A DNA stretch of 64,000 nt from Dastarcus helophoroides (GCA_028583605.1 CM053327.1:18091629-18155628); one strand, 5' to 3'; counted from the stretch's first letter, positions 11,225-23,745 are shown. Made by a program: numbers and translations. Notes: a model not told the origin generated them from the letters alone.

Positions 11225-11865
11225 CAGAGACTAAATAGACTGAACATTTCAATGTTGTCTCATGCGTACAGTTGAAGCTAAAATCCGGAGAAGTGGGGAG
11301 GTGCATCCCACTATTCTTTGTTATGGTCGGATTAAGTAAAATTTTTAAATACGAAACTTGCCGCGTAACGGTTCTAACGATTTAGATGAAACTTTAGAAT
11401 TAGGGGCTTTTGGACTAATAGGATAATTTTTATAAGTGCTTTTTGGTAAAAGTTCAGGAGAACTATTTTCAAAGACATCTTGGTTTAATAGTAAAATAAT
11501 TTTCTTTCAGTACGCGAAGCCTGTGTACAATATTGTTAAGCCGGTGCTGTAAACACGTCATGATTGCAGTGAAATGGCGACGCGCGCACGCCGATAATTG
11601 AATATTTGTATATTTTATTTTTACCTACCCAAAGAATGAAACTTTTGATTTTCCTTCACTAATGTGTTCACTGAGGTTTCAACAATGATCCACAATACAC
11701 TTCCCCATATTTACAGCCCATTTTCTTTAAAAAAAGCCGATGTTATCTTCGCAAAGGTCTGTCAAATAATAAGAGGGCGTTGCGAGCTAGATGGAGCTAG
11801 GCTTTAGCCAGGCTTTCAACTGGCTTCACTGCTTACCGTGTTAGGTTCAGTCTATTTAGTCTCTG
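11225..11865. mobile_element. Non-autonomous hAT element (641 bp)
   Basis: The element has a perfect 21-bp terminal inverted repeat starting CAGAGACTAAATAG and identical 8-bp duplications CTAACTAT on both sides. A CAG-type end and an 8-bp duplication are the signature of the hAT superfamily. No transposase ORF lies inside. The interior is GC-richer than the flank around 11560-11600 and has no sequence I recognise. Perfect ends suggest recent insertion. Confidence 0.88.
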
Positions 11866-11873
11866 CTAACTAT
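11866..11873 (+). repeat. 8-bp target-site duplication, right
   Basis: CTAACTAT, identical to 11217-11224. Confidence 0.85.
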
Positions 11874-13871
11874 TAAAGAAAATGTTTTGTAAAACACCGA
11901 TTGAACCCTCTCTAATCATACATTATTGTCTCTTCTCGGGTAGCGAGATTGTCATAAAAATTATGTCAATATAAAGCGGAAAAGATATACGTGCATTTTT
12001 ATGATGTCCCGTAAAATTTTAGTTGCAGAAGATATAAAATTTGGTTGTAAAAATATGTCGACTAAGAGAAAAAGATGTCAATAACTTGTTTTAAAGAGAT
12101 TATATACTACTATATGAACGGCTTAATTATGGTTTTTACGTAATTCATTAATCTGCCATTTTTTAGAGAGCTGCCACCTGACAAAAATTTTGAGTTTGAG
12201 GTTGATAATCGAACATTTGAATTAAAATTGTGTAATTAAAATCGAGATTCCTAAAAATGTCGTTATGGAATTTAAAATTCAACTGAAAATAGAATAGTCA
12301 TCTTTCTACCTTAAATTGGAGGGTTAGCAACATAATTTCAAATACAAAGTTAAAATTTTGACAAAAAAGTCGAGATTTCCAGTTTTAGCTATAAATTCAA
12401 CGCGTAGGATTTTACCAATGATTTTTGTGCTACACTTCTTAAAATTTTGCAATGCTCTTGACTCATAATATTATTATGCGTTACCGGTTCGATAATTAAA
12501 CACTGAAGGACTATTAACACTTTTTAACAGATCAGCGGATTCATACAACGTGGAATTTACAACAACTCGCTTAGGGTACGATTCCCACAGGATATTATGA
12601 GTGAAATAGTAAAGTATTAAGGATTTCAAGCAATAACCGTTTTTGCGAAACCACAGTTTAAGTTTAGATCTTAATCTTATCTTTAAGTTTTAGATCTCAT
12701 GGAACTCCGATGCTTCGTCTCGCATGTTAGGGAAACACTTTGAAGTAATGACAACATAGCAGCTTTACTAATCGAATCTTGGGTCGCGGAGATCCACAAA
12801 AGCACCTGATTTATGCAGAAGTTACGCATAAGTATAATGCAGAATTGTATGCTCAGAAAATCTACTATAAAGCAGCTTTGAGATTTGCAGTATTGTACCA
12901 CGCATACAATGTATACTACAATCAAGTAGTTGTGGCAATCGGGCGCTTACGCAGCGAAGATATATAAAGTTTCAAAAACTTTTAGCTCCGATTACTATCT
13001 ATATTCCTTAATAGATTCTAGTAACGTTTGCTAAGGCGGCGTAATCCCTACACTTTACGATAACTAATTTAATTTCACAGTTCGTTACAATATCATTTAG
13101 AATTTGGGCAAATGTGAAGAATTAGCTAATCATAGGTATATCGCATGTGTGACATGTAAGAATTTCGAATGTTTAGTGGAATCGGGCTATTTCAATCACA
13201 GTTAACGACTTCCCAAATCTGATTTTGCCTTTCATAACAATTCTAGAAATTTGGAATTGCCGATTATTTTAGATTGAAGAGTCGTTTTCGGTACGTTAAT
13301 TCTCAAACTGCAGATGTTCAATGGATCGTCTTATAAACTGCTTTGGTAAACTGCTTTTCTTTCTCTCAAGTATTAAAAAGTTAAATTTATAGCTTTTGTT
13401 CGTGTCCGGACGCACCGCTTACAATGTCATACTTCTACATCACAGCCGTTTTTTATTGACATGTTTGCAGTTAGCTTATAGGTAATATTTTAAAACTTAT
13501 TTTCTTTTAGAACGTAGTCTGAAAGTTTTTTTCCTGTTGTTTATGAGACTTTAATTATTGTTTAAAGTTGTTCGACCGTTATCAAGTAAGTATAGATTTA
13601 CTGTAAATAAGGAGCTAAGATTTTAATATGATAATCGATAGATTCATTTTTTGAGAAGAATCCGACGAATAGTTTGCAATTCATTTTTAAAAATTGATCT
13701 TTAACTCGTAGTCACTATGAACGAGACGTGTAAGATGCTCCATTTGGCTCAACATTTTGAAATCTTCAAATTATTTGCTCTGGTAAAATTTTGTAAGAGC
13801 AAATCACCCGTGATGTCTAAATTAAAACAGTTCTGTCACTCATTATTAAATTTGGTTTAAACTTTTTGTAG
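11874..13871. other. No gene recognised
   Basis: A short array-like AT-rich patch lies at about 12180-12410. The overlapping ORFs at 12683-12967 are opposite-strand shadows; the + one is tyrosine- and alanine-rich with no known domain. The last 15 bases form the possible acceptor TTTTTGTAG for the next feature. Confidence 0.4.
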
Positions 13872-13944
13872 TCGGAGAACACTTCCAACTTTCAAAAACA
13901 TCGCGGACGCCTTTCCATGGACGCAGGATTTTGTTCAAGGAGAG
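13872..13944 (+). CDS. Candidate 73-bp coding exon, unrecognised
   Basis: The segment sits between a T-rich acceptor ending TTTGTAG and a donor GTAACA at 13945. It is GC-rich in an AT-rich region, and all three frames are open, so the frame cannot be chosen. It does not join the gene ending at 6197. No family is recognised. It could be a chance GC patch, an exon of another gene, or part of a mobile element. Confidence 0.25.
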
Positions 13945-14044
13945 GTAACAATCATTTTGAAAAATTGATGGTTCAAAAAAGACAATCAGATAATGTTCCG
14001 ACTGAGTATATGTATATTTTTAATCACTAAACTACATGAAGTGG

Positions 14045-16405
14045 GGGAGTTGAATTTACAGTATAAGTCGAAATTTCAAAAAAAGAACCTAATTTTGGAA
14101 ATAATTCAGAAAATCAAATTTAGAATAAAAACCGAACTTTTCGAAAAACTTCCAAAACGGTCAAAATTTCCAAAAGCCAAATTTTGTGAAAAAAGTCGAA
14201 ATTTCTAGAATAAGTCAAATTTGGAGTAAAACAAGCTCAATTTCTAATAAAAAAAATTTTCCACAATTTATGGATTTCTATTAAAATCCCGATCCAATTT
14301 TGGAAAATAAATGAATTTTGAGAAAAAGTCAAAATTTGACAAAAAAAAACCATTTTATTAAGTTAAAATTTTCAGAAACAATACATTGAATTTGTAGGTA
14401 CAAGTCGAAATTTCCAAATCTTTAGATACACGTTGAAATTTTTAAAAAGTCAAATTTAAACATAAAGAAATTTTCGGAAAAGCCGAATATAATGATAAAT
14501 GGATTTCGAATAAAAAAAGATTTTCTGAAAAATACATCGACATTTATAGAAAAGTCGAAATTTTTAAAAACAATTTAAAATTTTCAACCAGACCAATTTT
14601 GAGAGGAAAAAAGGATTTTGATAATGAGGTCATAATTTAGAAAAAGATGAATTTGGAGAAAAAACCAAATTTTGCGTAATAGTCTGAATTTTGGAAAAAT
14701 CAAATTTAAAATAAAAACTTTGAAAAAACTCGAAAAAATGTCTAAAATTAAATTTTCAAAGGTCCAATCTTCTAAAAAAAAGAAAGCCGGAATTTTCAGG
14801 GTCGAATTTTAAGAAAAAAAAATCGCACTTTTCAAAGGTATTTTTCCCGAAATTGTTATTTTTTTTATTTCGTTCTCGAATTTTCCCAAAAATATTCTTC
14901 TCCACATTTTTACATATTTCTAACATTCCGATCTAATTTAGAGAAAACAAATGAATTTGGGAAAGTCGAAATTTCAAAATATAGCATATCGCATTTTAAA
15001 TTACTGAAAAGGGCGAAATTTGTGATACATGTTGAAATTTACGAAAAGTCGAAGTTTTCAGAAGCAGGCAGATATTAAGAAATATGGGGGGATTTCGAAA
15101 AAAATATTTTTTTCAAAGAAAGTCCAAAAAGTAAAATTTTAAAATAAAGTGAAATTTTCGAATAAGGGGATGTTGAGGAAAAGGCTAATTTCAGGAAGAA
15201 GACTAATTTTAAGAGAAAAAGTCCTAATTTTAAAAAACGACGACTTTCGAGGAAAAAGTAGAAATGTCCGGAAATACTTACTATCAAATTTTTAAATAAA
15301 AATCAAAATTTTGCAAAAAATGCAAATTTTAAAATATTGGCAAAAATCTCTGGAAAGTCAATTTATGAATGGTCGAAATTTTCAGAAAAAAATAAGAAGA
15401 GTTAATTGCTTTTTGAAAAAAATCCGAAATTTCGAGAAACTCGAAACTAAATAAATAGTTGAAAATGTTCCAGAGTCATTTTTTTAAGTACAATTTTGCA
15501 AGTAACGTTTGGTTTGAAAATATAGTCAAAATTTAGAGTAAAAAACGAATTTCGAAGACAAAAACGACATTTCTAAAAAAATGGAAATTTCGCAAAGGCC
15601 AAATTTTGAAAAAATAGTCAACTTTTGAGGAGAAACTTGAGATTGCCACAAACATAAAGGATGATTTTCGACTTGTAAGTCGAAATTTCTAAAAAAAAAT
15701 TGAGAAATGTTGAACTTTCGAGAAAAAGACGAATTTCGCATTAACCATCGAAAGCCAAACTAATTTTGAAAAAGATTCAGAATCTTTGAAAAAAGATTGA
15801 AATTTAGTAAAAGTTCTAAATTTTCAAAAAAATTCAAATAAGGGCCAAATATTTATTTTCTCATCTGAAGCTTAAATCAAGACGGAGACTAGCTTCCTAA
15901 CCTGCCCCACCATGATGTCAGAAAATGTCCAATATTGAGATAAACATCAAAGTTTTGAAAAACAATTCGGGAATTTTAGAATGTTGAATTAAAAAAAAAC
16001 AATTCAAATTTTTAAAGGAAATGTTCTCGAATTTTTTGTAAATTTGAAAATGTCCAAAAAAATGTTTTTCTTAAGTTCCAGATAAATATCATTCTTAAAA
16101 TTTTTACTTTTTTATCAAAAGGTGAAGCAAATTTTGAGAACAAGACAAATTCTGATGTTTCAGAAAAGTAACTTTCAGAAAAACCCTAATTTTAAGAAAT
16201 GGAGAAATTTGGAAAAACCCAAGAATTTTGATATAAAAATTCCAAATTTGAGAAAGTCGAATTTTGATAAAACAAGTCGAATTTTAGAAATAAATCTAAA
16301 AATTCAAAAGCAAAAGACAAATTTTTTGAAAAAAGACGAACTTTAAAAAAATGTCCACATTTCAAGAAAATGATAAATTTTGAAGAATAATGGGAAATTT
16401 CCGAA
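14045..16405 (+). repeat. Longest AT-rich GTCGAAATTTT-type array
   Basis: About 2.3 kb of degenerate words such as AAAAAAGTCGAAATTTC and GAATTTTGAGAAAA, all in the A-rich orientation. ORFs within it are lysine- and asparagine-rich shadows. The array is interrupted by a GC-richer module at 15885-15950 and followed by a related one at 16410-16490. Confidence 0.75.
15885..15950 (-). repeat. GC-richer module embedded in the array
   Basis: On the - strand it reads TTTTCTGACATCATGGTGGG followed by GCAGGTTAGGAAGCTAG. Similar sequence occurs at 59548-59610 (+) and more distantly at 16410-16490 (-). Its strand relative to the array words is the same in all three places, so it is part of the repeat family and not a chance patch. 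Confidence 0.5.
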
Positions 16406-16409
16406 AAAG

Positions 16410-16490
16410 GTCCCCCAGTTGGCTGCATGAGCCAGAGAGAAGCAAGCACTCCACCCTGCCCTATTCTAGCTGCTCATATATCCTTTTTAA
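16410..16490 (-). repeat. GC-richer module at the array edge
   Basis: On the - strand it contains AGAATAGGGCAGGGTGGAGT followed by GCTTGCTTCTC. Shared words with the modules at 15885 and 59548 are GGGCAGG and GGAG..CTTG. Confidence 0.4.
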
Positions 16491-16773
16491 GGATTCTCGG
16501 AAAAATTTTTTTGGTAATAATTAATTAATCAAGATAAGCCGATTGCCAGAGATATTAAATAACACATAAATTAAATAACCAGGATGTACAGTAAAATAAA
16601 AAATGCAAAGGTCAATAGATGTGAGGTAACTTTAATTCTTGTATTATGGTTTGCATAGCGCAACATCCATTAAATACAAGACATGCGTTTAGGTATGTTA
16701 AACTCAACAAATAATGTGTAATGAATCAGTTGAACGTGCTAAAAGTTGAAAATATTTAGAATCACGAACCATA

Positions 16774-18095
16774 CGAGGTACTTCAAAAAGTAAGGTGACT
16801 TTTCAAGTTTTGCGGGCAACGTACATTCGATTATCGATTTTTTGTTGTTGTTCTGTTGGTACACATGTCCTGAAGATATGTTCACAGTTTCAAGTACACA
16901 GCATATTAGTTTGTTTTTGGCAGATAAAAAGATTAGACGTATTTTGTTTTGCTTGGCGATTTTCTATTATAAAAATGGAGCAAAGAATTTGCATCAAGTT
17001 TTGTGTTAAAAATGAATCAAGTGCTCTAAAACACTTGAAATGTTGACAGTGGAGTACGGTGAGTCTGCTCTAAGTAAAAAAAAATGTATACAAGTGGTAT
17101 AAACTCTTCCAAGATGGCCGAGAAGAAGCCGACAACGAACCTCGCTCTGTACGCCCCATCACATCAACAGTAGAAGATATCGTCCAAGCTGCGAAGAAAA
17201 TTGTTTTTGAAAATCGTCGAAGTACCATAAGAGAAGTTGCTGAAAATGTTGGCATATCAGTCGTCTCGTATCATGCAATTTTTTCAGATGTTTTGGACAT
17301 GAGACGTGTGTCAGCGAAGTTTGTTCCGAAACTTCTGAATTTCGATCAGATGAACCGTCGCATGAGCATCGCTCAGGAGCTCTTGAATGACGTCAATAAT
17401 GAACCTGATTTGCTCAAAAGGGTCATAACTAGTGACGAATCATGGATATATGGTTATGACGTCGAAACCAAAGCCCAATCGTCCCAATGGAAGCACCCAG
17501 GAGAACCAAAACCGAAAAAAGCACGCCAAGTCCGATCAAATGTCAAAGTTTTGCTCACTGTTTTTTCGACTATCTTGGCGTAGTGCATCAGAAGTTCTTA
17601 CCTCAAGGTCATAGGTCCATAAGGAGTGTTACCTTGAAGTTAAGCGCCGTTTGCGAGAAGCAATGCGAAAAAAACGTCCAGAATTGTGGAAAAATAATTC
17701 ATGGCTTTTGCATCACGATAATGCACTTACTCATTCATCGTTGCCGTTGCTTGTGCAAGGTTTTTTGGCCAAAAACAACACGACAATCATGCCTCAGCCA
17801 TCACATTCACCGGATTTGGCCCCGTGCGACTTTTTCCTGTTCTCAAAACTTAAAAGACCGATGAAAGGACGGAGATTTGCAACGATTGAACGATTGATGA
17901 AGTAAAAACTGCACCACTAGAGGAGCTCAAGGCTATATCAAAAAGTGCTTATGAGAAGTACTTTGAAGATTGGAAAAAGCGTTGGCCCAAGTGCATTGTA
18001 TCTGAGGGGGATTACTTTGAAGCGGACAGTATAAATGTTGATAAATAAATAAATATTTTTTCATAAAAATATAAAGTCACCCTGAACACACCTCG
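16774..18095 (+). mobile_element. Mariner element (about 1.32 kb), decayed
   Basis: The left end CGAGG..TTCAAAAAGTAAGGTGACTTT and the right end (reverse complement CGAGG..GTTCAGGGTGACTTTATA) form imperfect mariner inverted repeats. The left flank is TA (16772-16773). The right flank reads TT, so the TA duplication is eroded or my boundary is slightly off. Total length is normal for a full-length mariner. The transposase inside is broken in several places. Confidence 0.85.
16974..18045 (+). pseudogene. Mariner transposase (DD34D), frameshifted
   Basis: The N-terminal DNA-binding part begins MEQRICIKFCVKN and shifts frame near 17040 and 17090. The frame at 17293-17583 holds SDESWIYGYDVETKA, with the first catalytic Asp in VITSDES. 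A frameshift near 17570 moves to the frame with FDYLGVVHQKFLPQG, and another near 17640 to LREAMRKKRPELWKN. The second Asp is in HHDNALTHSS and the third in SPDLAPCDFF, the DD34D spacing of mariners. The C-terminal part (WKKRWPKCIVSEGDYFE) is in yet another frame after about 17905. All catalytic residues survive, but the reading frame does not. Confidence 0.9.
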
Positions 18096-19790
18096 TTTAT
18101 CGGCTTCAACTTTCCTTGGCCTCATCAGTATGGAACGGTTGCTGTATATGTTTTCAACTTGTAGGCTATTAGTCAGCCGCGTAAATACTATCGGGACGCA
18201 TATTCTATTGAATAAGTTGTAACCAACTTTCATTGTAGAATATTTAATTGATATTAACCAATTTATTATTATTATTATTATTTTCTTATGGCTTAGTGAT
18301 TGAACAGCATTATACTGAAACAGTGAGCTTTCTATATTTAAACTCATAAAACAATTGTTTTTTCTTGCAATTTTAGTGCCTATATACCCAATAAGATCGA
18401 GTGATTTATGTGAACTATTCAACGTGGGAAACGGCGTGGCTTACTTTAGTTTACAGTCAATCTTCTGCAAGATGTAGCCCCCGGCTTTTACAAATTGAAT
18501 AGTCACCCCTAGGATCTGATGGTGGCAGTGTGGATGACTGCTCCCATTTCTAGGTTGCCATGCACTTTATTATCACTGTGCTGATTTAATAACTTGCCCT
18601 TCTGCGGAAACCCCTATATTATTATTTTCCGACCGAATACCCAGGTGGTTTTAAACGCTGTTATGGGGTTAGATTGAAAGTTTGTCAACGCTAAGATAAG
18701 TTTTCGATAAATATTTCATTAGTAAATTGGAAATGTTTTTTCGTAATGTCATTAATTGAAACATTAAAGTAAAAATACATTTATTTATTATGCTTTCTGC
18801 TTATCGAACATGCTGTAAACACTTTGTTTAAAAAAGCTCGGGGCACCAAATAAAAGATGAATTGTAGATTAGCCGCATAACTGAATATCTAATGATTAAA
18901 TTATTGAACTATTTATAATAAAAGTAAATGAATAAATTAATTTATATACGTTGCAAATGTGGTAGAAGTGCTCTTATTGTTTTATTTGAAAAAGTGAATG
19001 GATCTAAACCTTTGTTAAGTCACTTTTGAGATGGCAACAAGCAAAGGATAATTGTGTTGTGGCTGACTCAAATTTAAACAAACTTAAAGAAAAGCTGACC
19101 GGACAAACACCCGAGTGAGAAGCATTTTCTCTTAATCCAATATATCTGGAGACCATCCATTTAGAAGTTCACTCACTGAGGACAATTCCGAAGTATCTTT
19201 TGTTTTCTTTTGCACCATTTATTGTATATTTTTCTACAACTAAACCGATAAAGATATACGTGGTTATTTTGCTTACTTTTTCATAATGTAAAAGCGATGT
19301 GGGTTAGAAATTTTCTTTATAAGCAGACTTGTTATGTCTTTTTTTATATAATCCCAACAAAGACACATTATTTACACTCACATACATTTTTAACGGAGAG
19401 CTTTTATAAAAAATCACTTTGTTATTGACTTTACAAGAATTCAACGTAACTTATACTTTTTTTTACATTCTAACGTTATAAAAATAGAGATAAAGGCAAG
19501 CAAATGTGTGATATATGTTTTCCGATATTGTTGCAAATTAGTGGGTTTGACAAAGTTTTACTCCGGGGATCATTACTTAATGGGTTGTATTAGTTATTTA
19601 CATTACGTTTTTTACCATCAAAGAAGCCCCCTGTAGTAGTGCCGGAACATTGGAGGCGAGTACAAACCAAAATCGAAAAACATACCAAGAAAAATCAACT
19701 ATAAACCGGAATTCTTTTTTGTGTTTTTTTCTACATGATGTTTACTTTCTTAAGATCATTTTTTTTACAAAACAAAAGTTGCTTAATATG
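18096..19790. other. No gene recognised
   Basis: The first part is low-complexity and holds a short ATT microsatellite (about 18266-18282). A GC-richer patch at 18420-18660 has CCTAGG words and a possible local hairpin but no tRNA or snRNA hallmarks. The ORF at 18012-18422 (-) overlaps the mariner end and has no domain. Confidence 0.4.
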
Positions 19791-19983
19791 GTCATACTAA
19801 AATTTTGTATGTTTATTAGAAGCCATTTGTGCTTAAAGGCTTCAATGTCTTCATTGTTTTCAAGGTGCCCTGGATTAGCACTACCAAGAAAAGAATGTTG
19901 CTAAAATGTACGTGAATAAATCTCCTGAATTTTGGGAAAGTATTATATTTAGTAATAAGTGTAAAATATGTGTATATAACACT

Positions 19984-19991
19984 GATGGAAG
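19984..19991 (+). repeat. 8-bp target-site duplication, left
   Basis: GATGGAAG, identical to 20995-21002. Confidence 0.85.
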
Positions 19992-20994
19992 TAGTGGCGT
20001 GCATACAATGAGGGCAAAAAGGCATTGCCTACGCTAGCAAAATCAGAAATGAAAATATAAATGCACTCCTACTCCTAAATAAAATTAATTTTTCAGCAGA
20101 CACAGCATTTCGCTTTATTAATACTTTGTTTCTCTTTTCAATTATTAAAAAAGGGTACAAACTTTTAAAATTAATTTAAGGTTATTACAAAGTTAACACG
20201 AATACGGTAATATTCTAGTGAACAGTACAAACTCCGTCACAATATTCCCCTGTAGGTGGCCCATAAGCCAAAGGCATTAGGCAGATAACAATACCATAGC
20301 GCTTATATGGAGATGTAAAGGCAGCACCTTTTATTTACTAATGTGTATATTGCAGCGACATCTTTGTTACAGTGGACGTACATTAAATTCAGAACTTTCT
20401 ATTTCCGTAAATCCCCTAGATATTAACTTATAATGCAATTTATTAGTCTTGTTGTTAACGTCTACGTTCTGTGTGTGTTTTGTAGTGTTTATTTAGTACA
20501 AACCGAATTCATTCGTTTTGTTTTATAACAAGCTTTATTCAAGACATTTAATATATACATAGGGTTGAACTGTTCTGTTACTGTTAGTTTATTGGAGTGT
20601 TATTGACGGTACGAAAATGCAGTGAAATTGCGATCATGGTGAAATCTGCTTACAGTGGCTAACAAACTTTCATTGGTGTTCATAAACACGCAATTACCGT
20701 CTTACTCCTCTACTTAAACATGTGTTTGGATATTTTGGTAAAAAAAATGTATGGCAATTAAAAATAGATTATTATTTTCAAAAGAAAAAAATACGTGGAC
20801 TGAAAAGTTAAATAATTCATAAAGTTTAGTTCCAATTTCAAACATGCGAATAGGATTCTTGCAACGACTTTCTGCTCTGTAAGTACACGATATTTTTGCT
20901 ACATTACATTTACTCTAACGTTTACTTTTGTCTGCATCGGACTCATCGGATATATATTTGCCTAGACTCTCTCAAATGGCACTGCACGCCACTG
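19992..20994. mobile_element. Non-autonomous hAT element (1,003 bp) inside a Tc1 gene
   Basis: The left end TAGTGGCGTGCA and the right end (reverse complement CAGTGGCGTGCA) match at 11 of 12 bases. Flanks are identical 8-bp duplications GATGGAAG, and removing the element restores the Tc1 reading frame. CAGTGG ends with an 8-bp duplication are typical of hAT. No transposase ORF is inside. A GC-richer segment lies near 20250-20310. Confidence 0.9.
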
Positions 20995-21002
20995 GATGGA
21001 AG
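20995..21002 (+). repeat. 8-bp target-site duplication, right
   Basis: GATGGAAG, identical to 19984-19991. Confidence 0.85.
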
Positions 21003-21563
21003 TGAACGAGTGTACAGGAAACCTGGGCAAGAGTTCCAGAAAAAAAAAACAGGAGCCCCACGGTAAAGCACTGGGGGGCCGTTATGATTTGGAGATAGAT
21101 GGCGGGCAGCAAGAGTTGAGAGGTTCTGTTTTGTTGAGGGTACTATGGACCTGCTTACAGTATTTAGGCATATTGCAGCAAAATGTAGAAGGCTGTGAAG
21201 AAAAATGTGGTACCGCCGGGAATTATTTTTTTCAACATGATATTGATTCCAAACATACGGCTAATATTGTAAAGAAATAACCCCAATATAGCATTCCATG
21301 CGTTCTTGGTATACCTTTACAAACCTCATAGAACTTCTGTGGACAGAACTCAAGCGAAATGTAAAAAAAAATTCCATTCTAAACCTAGTTCATCTAAAAG
21401 GGAGATTACGTAAGAGTGGAACGAAATACGATTTAGTACTACACTTAAACTCGTCCATTCTATACTTAGACGATTACATAGATAAGTAGAATTTTTGTCT
21501 TATTATTATTGGAAGAATGTAAAGCAATAATTGGAACAGAAAGAAAATGTCATATGCAAAAAA

Positions 21564-21690
21564 ATGCAACCTGGACTATAGTTATGCAAGCGCCCTTTAG
21601 GCGTGCATAGTGAATAATAGGGTAGTTAGCTTGAACTACCAACAGTTAAAACACAAACACATAGAGAAGCGATTGTTCTCTAGAAGGTCC
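21564..21690 (+). repeat. Three-copy dispersed repeat, copy 1
   Basis: Shares ATGCAACCTGGA, AGTTATGCA, CTAGGCG-like words, ACCAACAGTT and ACACAAACA with 21942-22051, and with 25122-25240 in inverse orientation. Likely the end of a mobile element; nature unknown. Confidence 0.65.
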
Positions 21691-21941
21691 CCTCCCCAGA
21701 AGACAAGGGATTTTAAATGCACAAGACCAAAAGGTTTGATCATTTATTCGATTCGAAGTTTGGAAACCAAAGACTAGTTTCGATCTTGTTATATCTTGTC
21801 AGTTTAGTATATCCAACGCGAATGCCAACAAATGTTTTGGCAGGTAAGTACCAATAGCATCCGTGTGATTCTTAATACTACCGCCACCTATTAGTCCGTA
21901 GAAAAACTATGACCAACGCCAACAAGTTTGGATGCATATAG

Positions 21942-22051
21942 GATGCAACCTGGAATACAGTTATGCAGTCCTCTAGGCGAGTAGTGAATCATAGGTAGCT
22001 GAACTACTACCAACAGTTGAAACACAAACATCTAGCAAGCGGTTGCAATCG
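21942..22051 (+). repeat. Three-copy dispersed repeat, copy 2
   Basis: Starts GATGCAACCTGGAATACAG and runs through CTACCAACAGTTGAAACAC to AAGCGGTTGCAATCG. It lies directly before the decayed RT at 22044-23745. Confidence 0.65.
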
Positions 22052-23745
22052 TCAAAAAAGCAAAAAAGAAATCATGGAAAAAGTTAGGTGAAAAAAATGA
22101 ATGATAACTTTAAGGAAACCCTAAAACTGTTCTATGGGATGCTAAAACAATTAAGAGAAAATGTTATGCAACATTTAAAGGACGACGCGGGGAGAATTCT
22201 GATAATGGAAGATCGCATAACGACGGAAAGGTGGAATAGGCTTCAAAGTGTTACTTACTGGTAAAGGGAAGACAACAGTATGGGAAAACAGAGGAAATGA
22301 ACGTAATAAAGAATTAAAACTAATTACAGGAGAAGAATTAAAGGAAAGCCTGAAAAAAAATGAAGCTAGGGAGATAATCAAATTACCTCAGAAATGATAA
22401 AATATTTAAGCCAAGAATGGATACAAAGAACTATTGACGATTATGAATACAGCAATAAGAGACACCAAGCAACTGGAAAACAGGCATAATATCACCAATA
22501 TACAAAAATGTAGACGGGAATGCAGAAATTATAGAGGGATCGCCCTATTAGACATCCCACAAAAAATACTAACAAAAATCATGGAGAAAAGAATAAAAAG
22601 TGTCCTATAAGATCCAATGTAGGAATCCCAATGCGACTTTGGACCAGAAAGAAGCATACAAGAACTAATTTTCGCCAATAAAGTGAAAAAAAATTCTTAG
22701 TAGAAACAAAGAACTGTACATTTCATTTTGGAGAAAGCGTTTGATAAAGTAAGGAGAGGAGACATATGATTTGCTTTGAAAAAAGGGAGTATCGACATAG
22801 AGGCAATATAAATACTCAAAGCCATGTACAGGAATAATAACAATCACGTAAGAACAAATAATGAAAAATCAGGAGAATTTGGGTTTGAAATTGGAGTAAT
22901 ACAAGGCTCTATGCTGGGCCCCCTACTATTTTTGATAGTGATAGATGAGGCGATTAAAAAAGCAATAGAGAAGATGTGAGAACTGAATGTAAGGTACTGG
23001 AGAATGAAAGAAACGAAAATTGTAGAACTGATGTGGATGATATGGTGGTGTTAGCGGGCTCTGAGACACTTCGCCAATATAACTCAAATGTGGTTCAAGG
23101 TAAACTCAGCAAGGTAAGTGTAAAAATAAACATGAACGGACCAAAGTATATGATAATGCCAAGAAGAAATGACACTTAATATTAAACTGGATGGATTTAA
23201 GAGCGCTGATCGCGAAATATGGCAAACTGGACCGGGAAATTGATAAAAGATTAAGAGAGCGGGCAAAATACAACAATGAAGAGAAGCTTCTTGGGGAAAA
23301 AGACTTATTTGTGTTCATAAAAACTGAAATGGTAAACAAAATTGTGGGACCAGCGACAACATATAAGAGTGAATCCTAAACAACGTCTAAAAAAGAGGAA
23401 CCAAGAATAAATTCAATGGAGATGAGATTTCTAGGAAAAATCAAAGGCCAAAGAAGAAAAAACAAAATTAGGAATGAAATCAACGAAACAGTAGCATAAA
23501 ACCAATTAAGATGGTATGGTCATGTATATCACATAACTGAGAAGAAACTTGCAAGTAGAGTGGATGAAGCACACGTGATGGGAAAGACGACGAGAGGAAG
23601 ACCTAGAAAATTCTGGGAGGAAGAAATAAAAGAAGAGGTAAGAAGAAGAGGAATAGACTGGGAATGAATAAATGAGATTACAAAAGACAGAAAACCGTGG
23701 AGGAAGAAATATCGGAAAACGCACTGCATTTCGGTTGAATAGGCG
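22044..23745 (+). pseudogene. Decayed non-LTR retrotransposon (RT and C-terminal region)
   Basis: Readable pieces in order are NYRGIALLDIPQKILTKIME (RT motif 1-2 region, near 22530), LEKAFDKVRRGDI (motif A, near 22730), GVIQGSMLGPLLF (motif B, near 22900), DVDDMVVLAGS (a degraded F/YADD motif, near 23030), and NEMRFLGKIKGQ with RGRPRKFWEEEIKEE near the end. The layout matches insect endonuclease-reverse transcriptase elements. Many stops and shifts make it non-functional. No endonuclease domain was found upstream. Confidence 0.75.

Larger units (their letters stand above)
19880..21500 (+). pseudogene. Tc1-like transposase, split by a nested hAT element
   Basis: Upstream of 19991 the frame reads MYVNKSPEFWESIIFSN, where Asn replaces the first catalytic Asp of the FSDE motif, then NTDGS. 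After the inserted element the frame resumes with ERVYRKPGQEF at 21003, exactly as expected once one copy of the duplicated GATGGAAG is removed. FFQHDIDSKHTA (second Asp) lies near 21230 and IELLWTELKRN (catalytic Glu region) near 21330. Stops and shifts break the rest. It is a dead Tc1 copy that predates the hAT insertion. Confidence 0.8.

Noticed and set aside
18012..18422. 136-codon - strand ORF
   Set aside because: Overlaps the mariner end and low-complexity ATT repeats; no domain.
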